A DNA stretch of 30,465 nucleotides, from the IMG/VR virus record IMGVR_UViG_3300021371_000072, positions 1-30,465 of that record; one strand, 5' to 3'. This DNA is from a virus. Made by a program: the position numbers and the translations under genes. Position 1 is the stretch's first letter. Each line of letters starts with the position of its first letter. A model generated the notes under the pieces. It was given only the letters and a program-made list of their open reading frames with translations. It was not told the origin of the DNA and ran no database searches. Positions 17,287 through 24,122 of the stretch are shown here, piece by piece.

Positions 17287-17865
17287 ATGGCATACGTTTT
17301 ATTTATATCAGAAGATAAACTAAAAGACAGTACAAGTATATATGGTTCAGTAGATAGTTCACTATTACTCCCATATGTACGACAAGCACAAAGACTGTAC
17401 TGCGAAACTAAGCTAGGCACAAAACTAACGCAGAAACTTAAAGACTTAATAGTAGCAGGTACAATAAATGATGTAGGTAATGAATACTATAAAGAATTAC
17501 TTAACGATTACATAGGAGATTATTTACCTAACATGAGTCTATACATGGCTATTCCATTTTTAAGATTTAAAATAGAAGCAGGGAATATATACTCTAAGAC
17601 ATCAGAAACTGGAGTAGCTTTAACAACTGCTGAATCACAACACATAAGAAGTGAGATACTTAACACAGGCGAGTATTTTATAGAGAGAATGATAGACTTT
17701 ATAAAAAACAATATTAGTCGTTTTCCTGAATATAATCTTAATTCTGGAAGTGATGTATCTCCTGATTCAAATGGTTTTTCATATCTAGGAATGAATTTAG
17801 AAAGACCAAAAGGACAAGGAGATAAGATAACACTAAGAGATTTTCTAACTCCTGATTTAACATAA
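17287..17865 (+). CDS. Head-tail connector-like protein
   Basis: A 192-residue, mostly helical protein. It starts MAYVLFISEDKLKDSTSIYG, continues with VDSSLLLPYVRQAQRLYCETKLG, and has long helices ending in a Gly/Pro-rich tail. Protein size, helical content and location one base after the portal gene fit an adaptor that sits below the portal (gp6-like connector). Similar proteins with this N-terminal pattern are common beside portal genes of Bacteroidota phages, usually annotated as unknown. Confidence in the gene is high; confidence in the role is moderate. Confidence 0.6.
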   Translation: MAYVLFISEDKLKDSTSIYGSVDSSLLLPYVRQAQRLYCETKLGTKLTQKLKDLIVAGTINDVGNEYYKELLNDYIGDYLPNMSLYMAIPFLRFKIEAGNIYSKTSETGVALTTAESQHIRSEILNTGEYFIERMIDFIKNNISRFPEYNLNSGSDVSPDSNGFSYLGMNLERPKGQGDKITLRDFLTPDLT

Positions 17866-17978
17866 TGAAGAAAAGATATAAAGTAAAAGAAGTTAATAAG
17901 ACAAAACTAAAATCATATTTAAAAAATGCCAATACAAAAAGCAGCTCAGGACACAGCAGAAATACTAGCAGTAAATAG
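17865..17978 (+). CDS. Possible 37-residue basic peptide gene
   Basis: A short frame begins in a TAATG overlap with the connector-like gene and encodes MKKRYKVKEVNKTKLKSYLK followed by a Ser/Asn-rich end. It covers the 60-base gap before the membrane protein at 17926, overlapping that gene by 53 bases in another frame. The coupled start is like the accepted junctions in this genome, but the peptide is very Lys-rich, as random A-rich DNA would also give. Treat as possible only. Confidence 0.35.
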   Translation: MKKRYKVKEVNKTKLKSYLKNANTKSSSGHSRNTSSK

Positions 17979-18117
17979 CACTATACTTAGTATTACTACT
18001 TTTACAAATTTAGAACTAGCTTTAAAAATTGTTCTGCTAGTGGTATCAATTTTATATACGATTGATAAATGGTATAGTCAAAAAAAGAAGTACAATGAAA
18101 AAAAGAAAACTAAATAG
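17926..18117 (+). CDS. Small membrane protein, possible holin
   Basis: A 63-residue protein with one clear hydrophobic segment (about 29-47, LELALKIVLLVVSILYTID) and a very basic cytoplasmic tail (KKKYNEKKKTK). The N-terminus is polar with mild amphipathic character. A single-pass small protein next to an M15 endolysin fits a holin or a spanin-type partner, but a structural membrane peptide is possible. It overlaps a 41-residue frame downstream. Confidence 0.5.
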   Translation: MPIQKAAQDTAEILAVNSTILSITTFTNLELALKIVLLVVSILYTIDKWYSQKKKYNEKKKTK

Positions 18118-18220
18118 TACAAATCCTCGTTATCAAAAGTTAGAAGAAGTAAAAAAGACTAACAAGAAATTAATCAAAGAAATCAAAGGGGTAAAAATCT
18201 ACGCAATATTTAATATATAA
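18095..18220 (+). CDS. 41-residue basic peptide gene upstream of endolysin
   Basis: This short frame starts with ATG inside the end of the preceding membrane protein gene (23-base overlap) and encodes MKKRKLNSTNPRYQKLEEVK followed by a Lys-rich helix and VKIYAIFNI. Its stop lies 3 bases before the TTG start of the endolysin. It fills the gap completely, and upstream and downstream spacing match the operon style. No function is recognised; translation of this stretch may also serve to couple the TTG-initiated endolysin. Confidence 0.5.
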   Translation: MKKRKLNSTNPRYQKLEEVKKTNKKLIKEIKGVKIYAIFNI

Positions 18221-18223
18221 ATT

Positions 18224-18592
18224 TTGAAGTATTTTAAAATATCTGAATTTGACAGTCCTGATTTAGAGGATAGTGGTAAGAATATGGATAAAGTATTCTT
18301 AAAACTACTAGACAAAGCGAGAGATAGAGCAGGAGTACCATTTAAAATACTAAGTGGTTACAGAACAAAAGAACACAATTTAAAGGTAGGAGGTAGAGTA
18401 GGATCAAGTCATTGTAAAGGATTGGCTGTTGATATCTTTTTGCCTAAGGGTTCAAGAGAAAGGTTTTTAATCATAAATTCACTTTTAGAAGTTGGATTCA
18501 ACAGATTGGGTATAGCTTTTAACAAAGGATTTATACACGTTGATATGGATAGGAGTAAAGATGAAAATGTCATTTGGACATATAATTATTAA
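18224..18592 (+). CDS. M15-family peptidase endolysin
   Basis: The product is a 122-residue zinc peptidase of the D-Ala-D-Ala carboxypeptidase / L-Ala-D-Glu endopeptidase (M15) type that cuts peptidoglycan crosslinks at lysis. The motifs are SGYRTKEHN (44-52), SSHCKGLAVDI (61-71) with zinc ligands H63 and D70, and FIHVD with H105 as third ligand. The length equals that of single-domain phage members, so no cell-wall binding domain is present. A TTG start is chosen because residues before the first internal Met (YFKISEFDSPDL) are conserved in the family. Flanking small membrane proteins complete a lysis group. Confidence 0.88.
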   Translation: MKYFKISEFDSPDLEDSGKNMDKVFLKLLDKARDRAGVPFKILSGYRTKEHNLKVGGRVGSSHCKGLAVDIFLPKGSRERFLIINSLLEVGFNRLGIAFNKGFIHVDMDRSKDENVIWTYNY

Positions 18593-18607
18593 TTTAAAAC
18601 AATAAAA

Positions 18608-18790
18608 ATGAAAAATTATTTAATCTTAACAATGTTAAAGTCTAAAAAGGTATGGTACACAATAGCTGCAATCATTGTACCATTTATAGCTAGAAGTTTA
18701 GATGTAGATGAAGTACACGTTAGTGAAATGTTTTGGGCTTTAGTAGGATTAACTGGCGCACAAGGATTAGCTGATAGTGGAAAGAAGTAA
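18608..18790 (+). CDS. Holin-like small membrane protein
   Basis: A 60-residue protein: a short basic N-terminus (KSKKVW), a hydrophobic helix (about 16-29, WYTIAAIIVPFIAR), an acidic turn (DVDEVHVSE) and a second hydrophobic segment (about 41-54, MFWALVGLTGAQGLAD) ending GKK. The arrangement of two helices around an acidic loop is common in small phage membrane proteins found next to endolysins. It is the better holin candidate of the two in this region. The downstream phosphoesterase gene overlaps its end by 14 bases. Confidence 0.6.
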   Translation: MKNYLILTMLKSKKVWYTIAAIIVPFIARSLDVDEVHVSEMFWALVGLTGAQGLADSGKK

Positions 18791-19499
18791 TAGATACAGA
18801 TTAAAACCACACGAGATACAAGTCATTCAAAAACTGCGAGAGCAAGAAATAAGTAACGTATTAGTCATTGGAGATTTGCACGAACCTTTTTGTCTTGACT
18901 CGTATCTTGACTGGTGTATAGAACAATACCATATCTATAATTGCACGGAGATAGTGTTTATAGGCGATATAATAGACAATCACTACTCCTCCTACCACGA
19001 GACCTCAGCAGATGGTATGGGTGGCTTAGATGAGCTAGAATTAGCTATTAAGAGAATATCTAGGTGGTACGAAGCATTTCCTAAAGCAACAGTCATAATA
19101 GGAAACCACGATAGAATCATAATGAGAAAGGCACAAACAAGTGCAATACCTAGTAAGTGGATCAAGTCTTATAAAGAAGTATTAGAAGTACCTGACTGGA
19201 ACTTTGTAGAAAGATACGAACTTAATGGAGTTCAGTATATACACGGAGAGGGAGGTACTGCAAGAACAAAATGTAGAGCAGATATGATGAATACTGTTCA
19301 AGGACATTTACATACTCAATGTTACACAGAACATTATGTTGGAAAAAACTTTAGAGTATATGGTACACAGGTAGGTTGTGGTATTAATCACAAGTCCTAT
19401 GCTATGGCTTATGCTAAATATGGAAAGCGACCTGCCGTAGGTTGTGCAGTTATTCTTAATAATGGACAAACTCCATTAAACCTTTTAATGCCCTTATAA
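18777..19499 (+). CDS. Calcineurin-like metallophosphoesterase
   Basis: A 240-residue protein with the full metal-binding motif series of the metallophosphoesterase fold: GDLHEP (D33, H35), GDIID (D64), GNHD (N110, H111), IHG (H156) and GHLHT (H177, H179). The substrate cannot be read from sequence; phage members act on nucleotides, phosphorylated proteins or DNA ends. The start is GTG at 18777, inside the holin-like gene, since the first in-frame ATG would remove the first two metal motifs. It is the last gene before the early promoter region, so it probably belongs to the late lysis transcript. Its role in infection is unknown. Confidence 0.85.
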   Translation: MERSNRYRLKPHEIQVIQKLREQEISNVLVIGDLHEPFCLDSYLDWCIEQYHIYNCTEIVFIGDIIDNHYSSYHETSADGMGGLDELELAIKRISRWYEAFPKATVIIGNHDRIIMRKAQTSAIPSKWIKSYKEVLEVPDWNFVERYELNGVQYIHGEGGTARTKCRADMMNTVQGHLHTQCYTEHYVGKNFRVYGTQVGCGINHKSYAMAYAKYGKRPAVGCAVILNNGQTPLNLLMPL

Positions 19500-19514
19500 T
19501 CAACACCTTACATA

Positions 19515-19537
19515 TATTAACATTCTAATTGTTAATA
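19515..19537. promoter_or_regulatory. Inverted repeat upstream of the early promoter
   Basis: TATTAACA (19515-19522) and TGTTAATA (19530-19537) form a perfect 8-bp inverted repeat around 7 nt. More GTTAAT copies follow within the promoter spacer. It could be a protein-binding operator or a weak A/T terminator of the late transcript; there is no T tract, and no repressor gene is visible. Confidence 0.4.
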
Positions 19538-19551
19538 ACTTATTTAATTAC

Positions 19552-19586
19552 TTTGTTAATTAGCGAGTTAATTAATTGTATATTTG
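19552..19586 (+). promoter_or_regulatory. Host-type (Bacteroidota) early promoter
   Basis: TTTG at 19552-19555 and TATATTTG at 19579-19586 match the -33 and -7 elements of Bacteroidota housekeeping promoters (TTTG/TTG and TAnnTTTG), with a 23-nt spacer at the long end of the known range. Transcription would start around 19593, about 20 bases before the TTG start at 19613. This is the only clear host-type promoter placed in front of the early operon and lies in the longest gene-free gap (113 bases). Confidence 0.7.
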
Positions 19587-19612
19587 TGCTATAATCAATA
19601 AATAATAATATT

Positions 19613-19831
19613 TTGAAAACACAGTATAGAGTAATTAACAGAGAAAACAGAAACGAATACACCTTAAATGCAGAAGAACTATCTAAGTTCTTTAAGAAAC
19701 AATTAATAAGAGATTATGCAATATCACGCATACCATCTAAAAAAGAAACTTGGTTAGAAGCATTAGGTTTGTCTTGTTTAGGTTTAGCTTTTATTATATG
19801 TATGACTAAAATTATAACTCAATGGATTTAA
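19613..19831 (+). CDS. First early gene: small membrane protein
   Basis: A 72-residue product with a charged N-terminal two thirds (NAEELSKFFKKQLIRDYAI) and a C-terminal hydrophobic segment (about 50-69, LGLSCLGLAFIICMTKIITQ) that would anchor it in the membrane tail-first. It starts with TTG about 20 bases after the predicted transcription start and overlaps the next gene by 10 bases. As the first gene of the early unit it may act in host takeover or superinfection exclusion, but this is a guess from position. No family was recognised. Confidence 0.55.
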   Translation: MKTQYRVINRENRNEYTLNAEELSKFFKKQLIRDYAISRIPSKKETWLEALGLSCLGLAFIICMTKIITQWI

Positions 19832-20076
19832 ACTATCAAGATTGGTATAATGGAACTTACCAAAATTATAATGATCCTAGATATAATATAAATACTCCTG
19901 AAAAAGAAAATTGTGTTATTTGCAATAGTGAAGATGAATGTGGTTGTGAAGAAGAATGGAGTAATAAAAGTAATTGCTGCGAAGCAAAGATGGACACAGA
20001 TTTAAAAATCTGTAGTAAGTGTAAAGAGCATTGTGAAAGTGCTTGGGAATATGATAATAATTTAATAAATAAATAA
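19822..20076 (+). CDS. Cys-rich zinc-ribbon-like small protein
   Basis: An 84-residue protein, Tyr/Asn-rich at the N-terminus. Two Cys groups follow: CVICN and CGCE (about 31-45), then NCCEAKMD ... ICSKCKEHCE (about 52-72). The paired CxxC and CC...CxxCxxHC layout suggests one or two zinc ribbons. Small proteins with the ending form C-x2-C-K-E-H-C-E are frequent in phages, with no assigned function. It overlaps the first early gene and ends 2 bases before the SSB-like gene. Confidence 0.6.
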   Translation: MDLNYQDWYNGTYQNYNDPRYNINTPEKENCVICNSEDECGCEEEWSNKSNCCEAKMDTDLKICSKCKEHCESAWEYDNNLINK

Positions 20077-20078
20077 AT

Positions 20079-20543
20079 ATGAAAACGAGTAAAATCAAAA
20101 CTGTAGTTAGTATAAAACCACATCAAACAGAAAAATATGGTACAACTTTCTACCATAATTTAGAAATGGAAAATGGAGATAAGATTAACATAGGTAAAAA
20201 GAAAGAGCAAAAAGTAGGTTGGGAATTAACTTATGAAATTACAGAACAAGGACAACATGAGTATAATAAAGCTAGAGCAGTTGCACTTGAATCTTTTAAT
20301 AAATCTAATAACTATACTCCATCTAATTCTTCTAATGATGATAGACAATTACTTATTGTAAAACAGTCAAGTATAAAAGCAGCAGTTGAATTTGATAATC
20401 AATGTACTATTGAAGATTTGTTAAAAAATGCTGAAATAATTAAGGATTGGGTAATGGGTAATGATGTGCAAAAGAAAGTAGATAAAGTTGCTAAATCTTT
20501 TAACGATAAGTTTGAAGATGAATCTGATGACTTACCATTTTAA
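20079..20543 (+). CDS. SSB-like single-stranded DNA-binding protein
   Basis: A 154-residue protein. The N-terminal part (1-65) has a strand pattern compatible with an OB fold (KIKTVVSIKPHQTEKYGTTF, then GWELTYEITEQG). The middle holds a helical segment with QSSIKAAVEFD, and the end is acidic and hydrophobic (DESDDLPF). A C-terminal acidic tip ending in an aromatic residue is typical of single-stranded DNA-binding proteins, where it docks replication partners. It lies directly before DnaA-like and helicase-loader-like genes. Family assignment is by pattern only; it is not a close match to bacterial SSB. Confidence 0.6.
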   Translation: MKTSKIKTVVSIKPHQTEKYGTTFYHNLEMENGDKINIGKKKEQKVGWELTYEITEQGQHEYNKARAVALESFNKSNNYTPSNSSNDDRQLLIVKQSSIKAAVEFDNQCTIEDLLKNAEIIKDWVMGNDVQKKVDKVAKSFNDKFEDESDDLPF

Positions 20544-20545
20544 TT

Positions 20546-21061
20546 ATGACAGATAGAGAAAAATTTGAAACCATTTGCGACCTTACTACTCATACAGTAG
20601 GGTTGCAACAAGGTTCTTTAGCTTATAAGACTAGAAAGCAGGAGATATTAGTACCTAGAATGGTAGCTACTGTAATAGGTAGAATAAGTAAAGACATACA
20701 TCCTACTATAATTGCAGATATAATTAATAAGGATCGTACTTCTGTAATACATTATATGAAATATCACAAATCAAATTATGCAAGTTTTCCAGTTTATAGA
20801 GATACATTTAATAAAGTTTGGAAAGCATATAATGAACTAGAAAAAATAAAGATAGTATTTGCAGATAAAGAACAAATGATAAGACATTTATTAGATGCAG
20901 GTATTAAGATTGTTGCTAAACCACAAGTTAAGATTAAAGTATTGTGTGGTAAGTATAAATACTTAGTACATACTAACTATTTGGAATTTTCAAATAATAT
21001 TGATATTATTAAGAACTCATTAAAACATTATGATTACTCTATAGACATTATAACAATATGA
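20546..21061 (+). CDS. DnaA domain IV-like DNA-binding replication protein
   Basis: A 171-residue protein. Residues about 28-75 resemble the DNA-binding domain IV of DnaA: RKQEILVPRMVATVIGRI, a helix with HPTIIADIINKDRTSVIHYM, where RTSVIHY (64-70) parallels the DnaA signature region. The AAA+ ATPase part of DnaA is absent, and the C-terminal 80 residues are unrelated. It probably binds an origin sequence and either recruits or competes with host DnaA. It sits between the SSB-like and winged-helix replication genes and overlaps the latter by 4 bases (ATGA). Confidence 0.65.
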   Translation: MTDREKFETICDLTTHTVGLQQGSLAYKTRKQEILVPRMVATVIGRISKDIHPTIIADIINKDRTSVIHYMKYHKSNYASFPVYRDTFNKVWKAYNELEKIKIVFADKEQMIRHLLDAGIKIVAKPQVKIKVLCGKYKYLVHTNYLEFSNNIDIIKNSLKHYDYSIDIITI

Positions 21062-21675
21062 ACGAAACACCAAACTATTATGCAATAATACCTGCAAACG
21101 TAAGGTATGCTGATCTAAAACCTAATGCTAAACTTTTATACGGAGAGATAACTGCTTTAAGTAATAAACACGGATTCTGCTTTGCTTCTAACAAATACTT
21201 TGCAGAGTTATATAAAGTAAATAAAAATACTATTAGTTCTTGGATTTCTGATTTAAAAAATTACGGATTTATAACTGTAAAGATAGAACGTAATGTAAAT
21301 AACCAAATCACGAAAAGATGTATAGGTATTCTGAAAAAGATGGATAACCCTATACACGAAAAGCTGAAGTATAATAATACAAGTATTAATACTACAAGTA
21401 ATAATATATCTATAAAGGAAAAATTTGAAAATTTGGTTATGTTTTTTGATTATCCTAAAGAAATGAAATTAGACTTTATCAATTACTGGACAGAAAAAAG
21501 TTCTGATAGATTAAATGCTAAAATGAGGTATCAGAAACAAGCTACCTTTGATGTTAAGTTGCGACTGGATCGTTGGGCGAAAAATTCTGCTAAGTGGGAT
21601 AAACCAAAGAAAGCAGGTACATCTAAATTAGATGCACAGATAGATGAATGGCAAAAGGCAAAGAGTTTACTATGA
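21058..21675 (+). CDS. Winged-helix replication protein (helicase-loader / initiator type)
   Basis: A 205-residue protein. The N-terminal 85 residues form a winged-helix pattern typical of phage replication initiators: YYAIIPANVRYADLKPNAKL, LYGEITALSNKHGFCFASN, then KVNKNTISSWISDLKNYGFI. A low-complexity Asn/Thr/Ser linker follows (about 105-120), then a C-terminal segment with DFINYWTEKSSD and KLRLDRWAKN that recalls the end regions of DnaD-like and helicase-loader proteins. With no phage helicase gene in the window, loading the host replicative helicase is the plausible job. Confidence 0.62.
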   Translation: MNETPNYYAIIPANVRYADLKPNAKLLYGEITALSNKHGFCFASNKYFAELYKVNKNTISSWISDLKNYGFITVKIERNVNNQITKRCIGILKKMDNPIHEKLKYNNTSINTTSNNISIKEKFENLVMFFDYPKEMKLDFINYWTEKSSDRLNAKMRYQKQATFDVKLRLDRWAKNSAKWDKPKKAGTSKLDAQIDEWQKAKSLL

Positions 21676-21875
21676 TAGATGAGTATAAGGAGAAACTATA
21701 CCTAGAAAAGTTATATAAAAAAAATACTATAGATTTGGATAACTATTTTAAGTATAGTGGTAAGTTAGAAGTAGGTAATAAATTTAAAAGAGTAACAGAG
21801 GAATATACTTATCAAGTAAGAACTTATATAAAAAATGATATGAGTAAGTATAAATTAAAAAACTATAGAAAATGA
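21672..21875 (+). CDS. Small hypothetical protein in replication operon
   Basis: A 67-residue basic protein rich in Tyr and Lys (MIDEYKEKLYLEKLYKKNTI). The ATG at 21672 is chosen over an upstream ATG at 21648 because it overlaps the stop of the replication gene in the ATGA style that is usual here. No domain is recognised. It ends in an ATGA overlap with the next gene, so translation is coupled on both sides. Confidence 0.55.
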   Translation: MIDEYKEKLYLEKLYKKNTIDLDNYFKYSGKLEVGNKFKRVTEEYTYQVRTYIKNDMSKYKLKNYRK

Positions 21876-22234
21876 AAACACTACAAGAAGAAAACATTAA
21901 GGAACTAACAGAAAAAGTCTTAGACTTAGTAGCAAAGACATCAGTAGAGTTAGGACACAGAGCAGATGCTAAATCAATGGCTTCATTATCTAAAATATTT
22001 GCAGAGGACTTACAAAAAGAAAATAGATTTAGAAGAATGACATTCAATCAAATAGAGGATGCTTTTCACATAGGAGTTAGATACTCTGACTTTGATCCTT
22101 ACATAAACATTAGAACATTCTTTAAATTTATTATAAGTCATAAAAAGAAAATCAACGAAGCTATTTACAAAACAGAAACACTTAATCAAAAAAATGTAGA
22201 ATTTTATCAACCACCTTTAAAACAATTAAAATGA
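21872..22234 (+). CDS. Helical hypothetical protein of the replication operon
   Basis: A 120-residue, helix-rich protein. The segment ADAKSMASLSKIFAEDLQKE (about 32-51) is followed by RMTFNQIEDAFHIGVRYSD and a Phe/Lys-rich end. The pattern of short helices plus FxxI-xDAFxxG recalls small helicase-loader or replisome accessory proteins, but I cannot assign a family. It is overlapped on both sides (ATGA) by its neighbours, the second being a methyltransferase. Confidence 0.45.
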   Translation: MKTLQEENIKELTEKVLDLVAKTSVELGHRADAKSMASLSKIFAEDLQKENRFRRMTFNQIEDAFHIGVRYSDFDPYINIRTFFKFIISHKKKINEAIYKTETLNQKNVEFYQPPLKQLK

Positions 22235-22860
22235 AAATTTTAGAATTGTTTGCAGGTAGTAGGTCAATAGGTAAAGTAGCAGATGAATTAGGATATAAAG
22301 TTTTTTCTGTAGATATCAAAAATTTTGATAAGATAAATTTAGTAAAAGATATAGAATTTTTAAATGTAAAAGATATACCTTTTAAACCTGACATGATCTG
22401 GGCTAGTCCTCCTTGTACTACATATTCTATAGCAGCTATAAGTCATCATAGAGATATGGGGAGACCTAAAACAGATTTTGCTGCTAAAAGTGATAGATTA
22501 GTTTTAAATACTTTAAAATTAATTAAAGAATATAATTGTATATATTTTATAGAAAATCCACGAGGTTATCTAAGAAAAATGCATTTTATGTTAGGAATAC
22601 CAAAGACTACTATATGGTATTGTAAGTATGGATTTAAAAATGCTAAACCTACAGATATTTTTAGTAATCATATATATTCTTTATTTAATAATAATGGTTG
22701 GATACCTAGACCTAAATGTTATAATGGTAATATAAAATGTCATCACGAATTAGCACCTAGAGGATCAAAAACTGGAACACAAGGACTAAAAGGCAATTAC
22801 GAAAGAAGTAAGATACCTAAACAATTATGTGAAGAAATAATTAAATCAATAACAAAATGA
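22231..22860 (+). CDS. C5 cytosine DNA methyltransferase, type 1
   Basis: A 209-residue enzyme that would transfer methyl groups from S-adenosylmethionine to carbon 5 of cytosine in DNA. Motif I is LELFAGSRSIG (4-14) with acidic SVDI (26-29). Motif IV is SPPC (59-62) with nucleophile C62, and motif VI is ENP (108-110) instead of the more usual ENV. A YCKYGFKNAKPTDIFSN segment (about 130-146) belongs to a phage-type subclass, and a Cys/His-containing end (KCHHELAPRG) follows. It is shorter than typical bacterial members. Without a restriction partner it is probably an orphan, protecting DNA from host restriction or altering regulation. Confidence 0.85.
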   Translation: MKILELFAGSRSIGKVADELGYKVFSVDIKNFDKINLVKDIEFLNVKDIPFKPDMIWASPPCTTYSIAAISHHRDMGRPKTDFAAKSDRLVLNTLKLIKEYNCIYFIENPRGYLRKMHFMLGIPKTTIWYCKYGFKNAKPTDIFSNHIYSLFNNNGWIPRPKCYNGNIKCHHELAPRGSKTGTQGLKGNYERSKIPKQLCEEIIKSITK

Positions 22861-23135
22861 AAACAATAACAATAAATGAAAATGAGATAAGTAGTTCTAT
22901 AGATGCAATCAAATGGCATTTAAAAAACTATGGACATATAACAAGTTTACAAGCTATAAAATTATATGGTGCTACACGACTAGCTGATATAATATATAAG
23001 TTAAAGAAACAAGGTTATACTATACATACAACTGATTTAGAATTTACTACTAGATTTGGTAGAAAAACAACAGTAGCTAAATACTTATACTTCAAACCAA
23101 AACCTCAGTTTGAACAGAAATTAATATGGGGTTAA
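22857..23135 (+). CDS. Winged helix-turn-helix protein
   Basis: A 92-residue protein with one winged helix: SIDAIKWHLKNYGHITSLQAIKL, YGATRLADIIYKLKKQGYTI, and a beta-wing with TTRFGRKTTVAKYLYF. Proteins of this pattern (small phage HTH proteins, the HTH_55-like group) occur in many phage early regions and are thought to bind DNA, perhaps as regulators. It overlaps the preceding methyltransferase (ATGA), so it could regulate or be coupled to it. Confidence 0.6.
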   Translation: MKTITINENEISSSIDAIKWHLKNYGHITSLQAIKLYGATRLADIIYKLKKQGYTIHTTDLEFTTRFGRKTTVAKYLYFKPKPQFEQKLIWG

Positions 23136-23156
23136 TAAATAATAATAAATAAATAT

Positions 23157-23354
23157 ATGAAAACTACAAAAATGTTCAAAATGTGCTTAGAAAGTGGAGA
23201 AGCTGAATTTAAACAAACTCCTGAATTTTATAACGAAGATCCTTTATTAAAATTAGATATTTTACAAGACTGGATAATTGCTCTACAAAATGCATATAAT
23301 AATACAATACCTAAATTTGAAAAAGATTTAGAAGAACGTGCAAAAGAAAATTAG
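23157..23354 (+). CDS. Small hypothetical protein before NinG
   Basis: A 65-residue acidic helical protein (MKTTKMFKMCLESGEAEFKQ at the N-terminus; LKLDILQDWIIALQNAYNN in the middle) with no recognised motif. It is separated by 21 A/T-rich bases from the HTH gene and overlaps the NinG-like gene by 17 bases, whose GTG start lies inside it. Operon position alone suggests an early role. Confidence 0.5.
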   Translation: MKTTKMFKMCLESGEAEFKQTPEFYNEDPLLKLDILQDWIIALQNAYNNTIPKFEKDLEERAKEN

Positions 23355-23745
23355 CAAACTTAAAAAAGAGTTAGATAGTTGGTTTTCTAAATACATTAGA
23401 CTAAGAGATGCTACAGATATGGGAGTTGCACAATGTTTTACTTGTGGTAAGATAGACCATTATAAAAAACTACAGAACGGACACTTTCAATCTCGTAGAC
23501 ATCACAACACAAGATGGGATGAAAAGAATTGTCAAGTACAATGTGTAAAGTGTAATATTTATTCTTCAGGAGAACAGTATAAATTCGGTATGTATTTAGA
23601 TGCAAAGTATGGATTAGGAACTGCTGAAGAACTAGAGTTTATGTCTAAGGTAAATGTAAAAATGATGCGTATAGATTATGTAGAAAAGATAAGTTATTAC
23701 AAAGACCTTGTTAATAAAATAAAAAAAGAAAAGAATATAGAATGA
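23338..23745 (+). CDS. ninG: NinG/Rap-like recombination endonuclease
   Basis: A 135-residue protein fitting the lambda NinG (Rap) family, nucleases that act on Holliday junctions and D-loops during recombination. The motifs are KLKKELDSWFSKYIRLRD (7-24), CFTCG (33-37), the GHFQSRRHHNTRWDEKN stretch (48-64) and CQVQCVKCN (65-73). The Cys pairs look like a zinc-knuckle around an HNH-type fold. Length is typical of compact phage members. The GTG start lies in the overlap with the upstream gene and is retained since it gives the complete N-terminal helix. It is coupled to the next gene by ATGA. Confidence 0.8.
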   Translation: MQKKISKLKKELDSWFSKYIRLRDATDMGVAQCFTCGKIDHYKKLQNGHFQSRRHHNTRWDEKNCQVQCVKCNIYSSGEQYKFGMYLDAKYGLGTAEELEFMSKVNVKMMRIDYVEKISYYKDLVNKIKKEKNIE

Positions 23746-24122
23746 ATAATTTTCTATATTTGAATATGACCAAACCTATATTTGCAAATACCACACACCA
23801 AATAGTTGTTAATGATTATTTAAACTTAATGCTAACATTTGCAAAAGACATATCTACTAAAGCAAAGTTTGAAAATTTTAAAGAAGTTTTAGAATGTGTT
23901 TTAGAATATCACAACAGTTACGGAGAAGATGTAAATGGTGGTAACTGGAACGATTGGTTAATGATAATACCTATTAATACTTCTGTAATGGTTAATGGAT
24001 ATTTTGCAGGAATACAAAGTAAAGGCAATTTAAAAATAGTTAGGTCTTACAAAGTTTTGTTAGATAATGCATTAGAGGTTTTAGTTAATGATTTGCGAGA
24101 AATAGAATACAATAATGAATAA
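23742..24122 (+). CDS. Hypothetical early protein upstream of the sigma-like gene
   Basis: A 126-residue protein with no recognised domain. Visible features are a central NSYGEDVNGGNWNDWLMII segment (about 65-83) and a helical end with YKVLLDNALEVLVNDLREI. It starts in an ATGA overlap with ninG and ends 8 bases into the sigma-like gene. A second in-frame ATG (residue 9, MTKPIF) could be the real start; it follows a TATATTTG box at 23755, but no upstream -33 box lies at a fitting distance. It may be a partner of its downstream neighbour. Confidence 0.5.
   Translation: MNNFLYLNMTKPIFANTTHQIVVNDYLNLMLTFAKDISTKAKFENFKEVLECVLEYHNSYGEDVNGGNWNDWLMIIPINTSVMVNGYFAGIQSKGNLKIVRSYKVLLDNALEVLVNDLREIEYNNE

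Noticed and set aside
19791-19800. TTATTATATG inside the first early gene
   Set aside because: Partial likeness to the second late box only, with no ATCAAA-like box 16 nt upstream.
21648-21671. Upstream ATG for the small gene at 21672
   Set aside because: It would extend into the replication gene by 28 bases; the ATGA overlap at 21672 follows the pattern of its neighbours.
23755-23762. TATATTTG host-type -7 box within the start of the gene at 23742
   Set aside because: No TTTG or TTG at a 17-23 nt distance upstream; the nearest is over 40 nt away.
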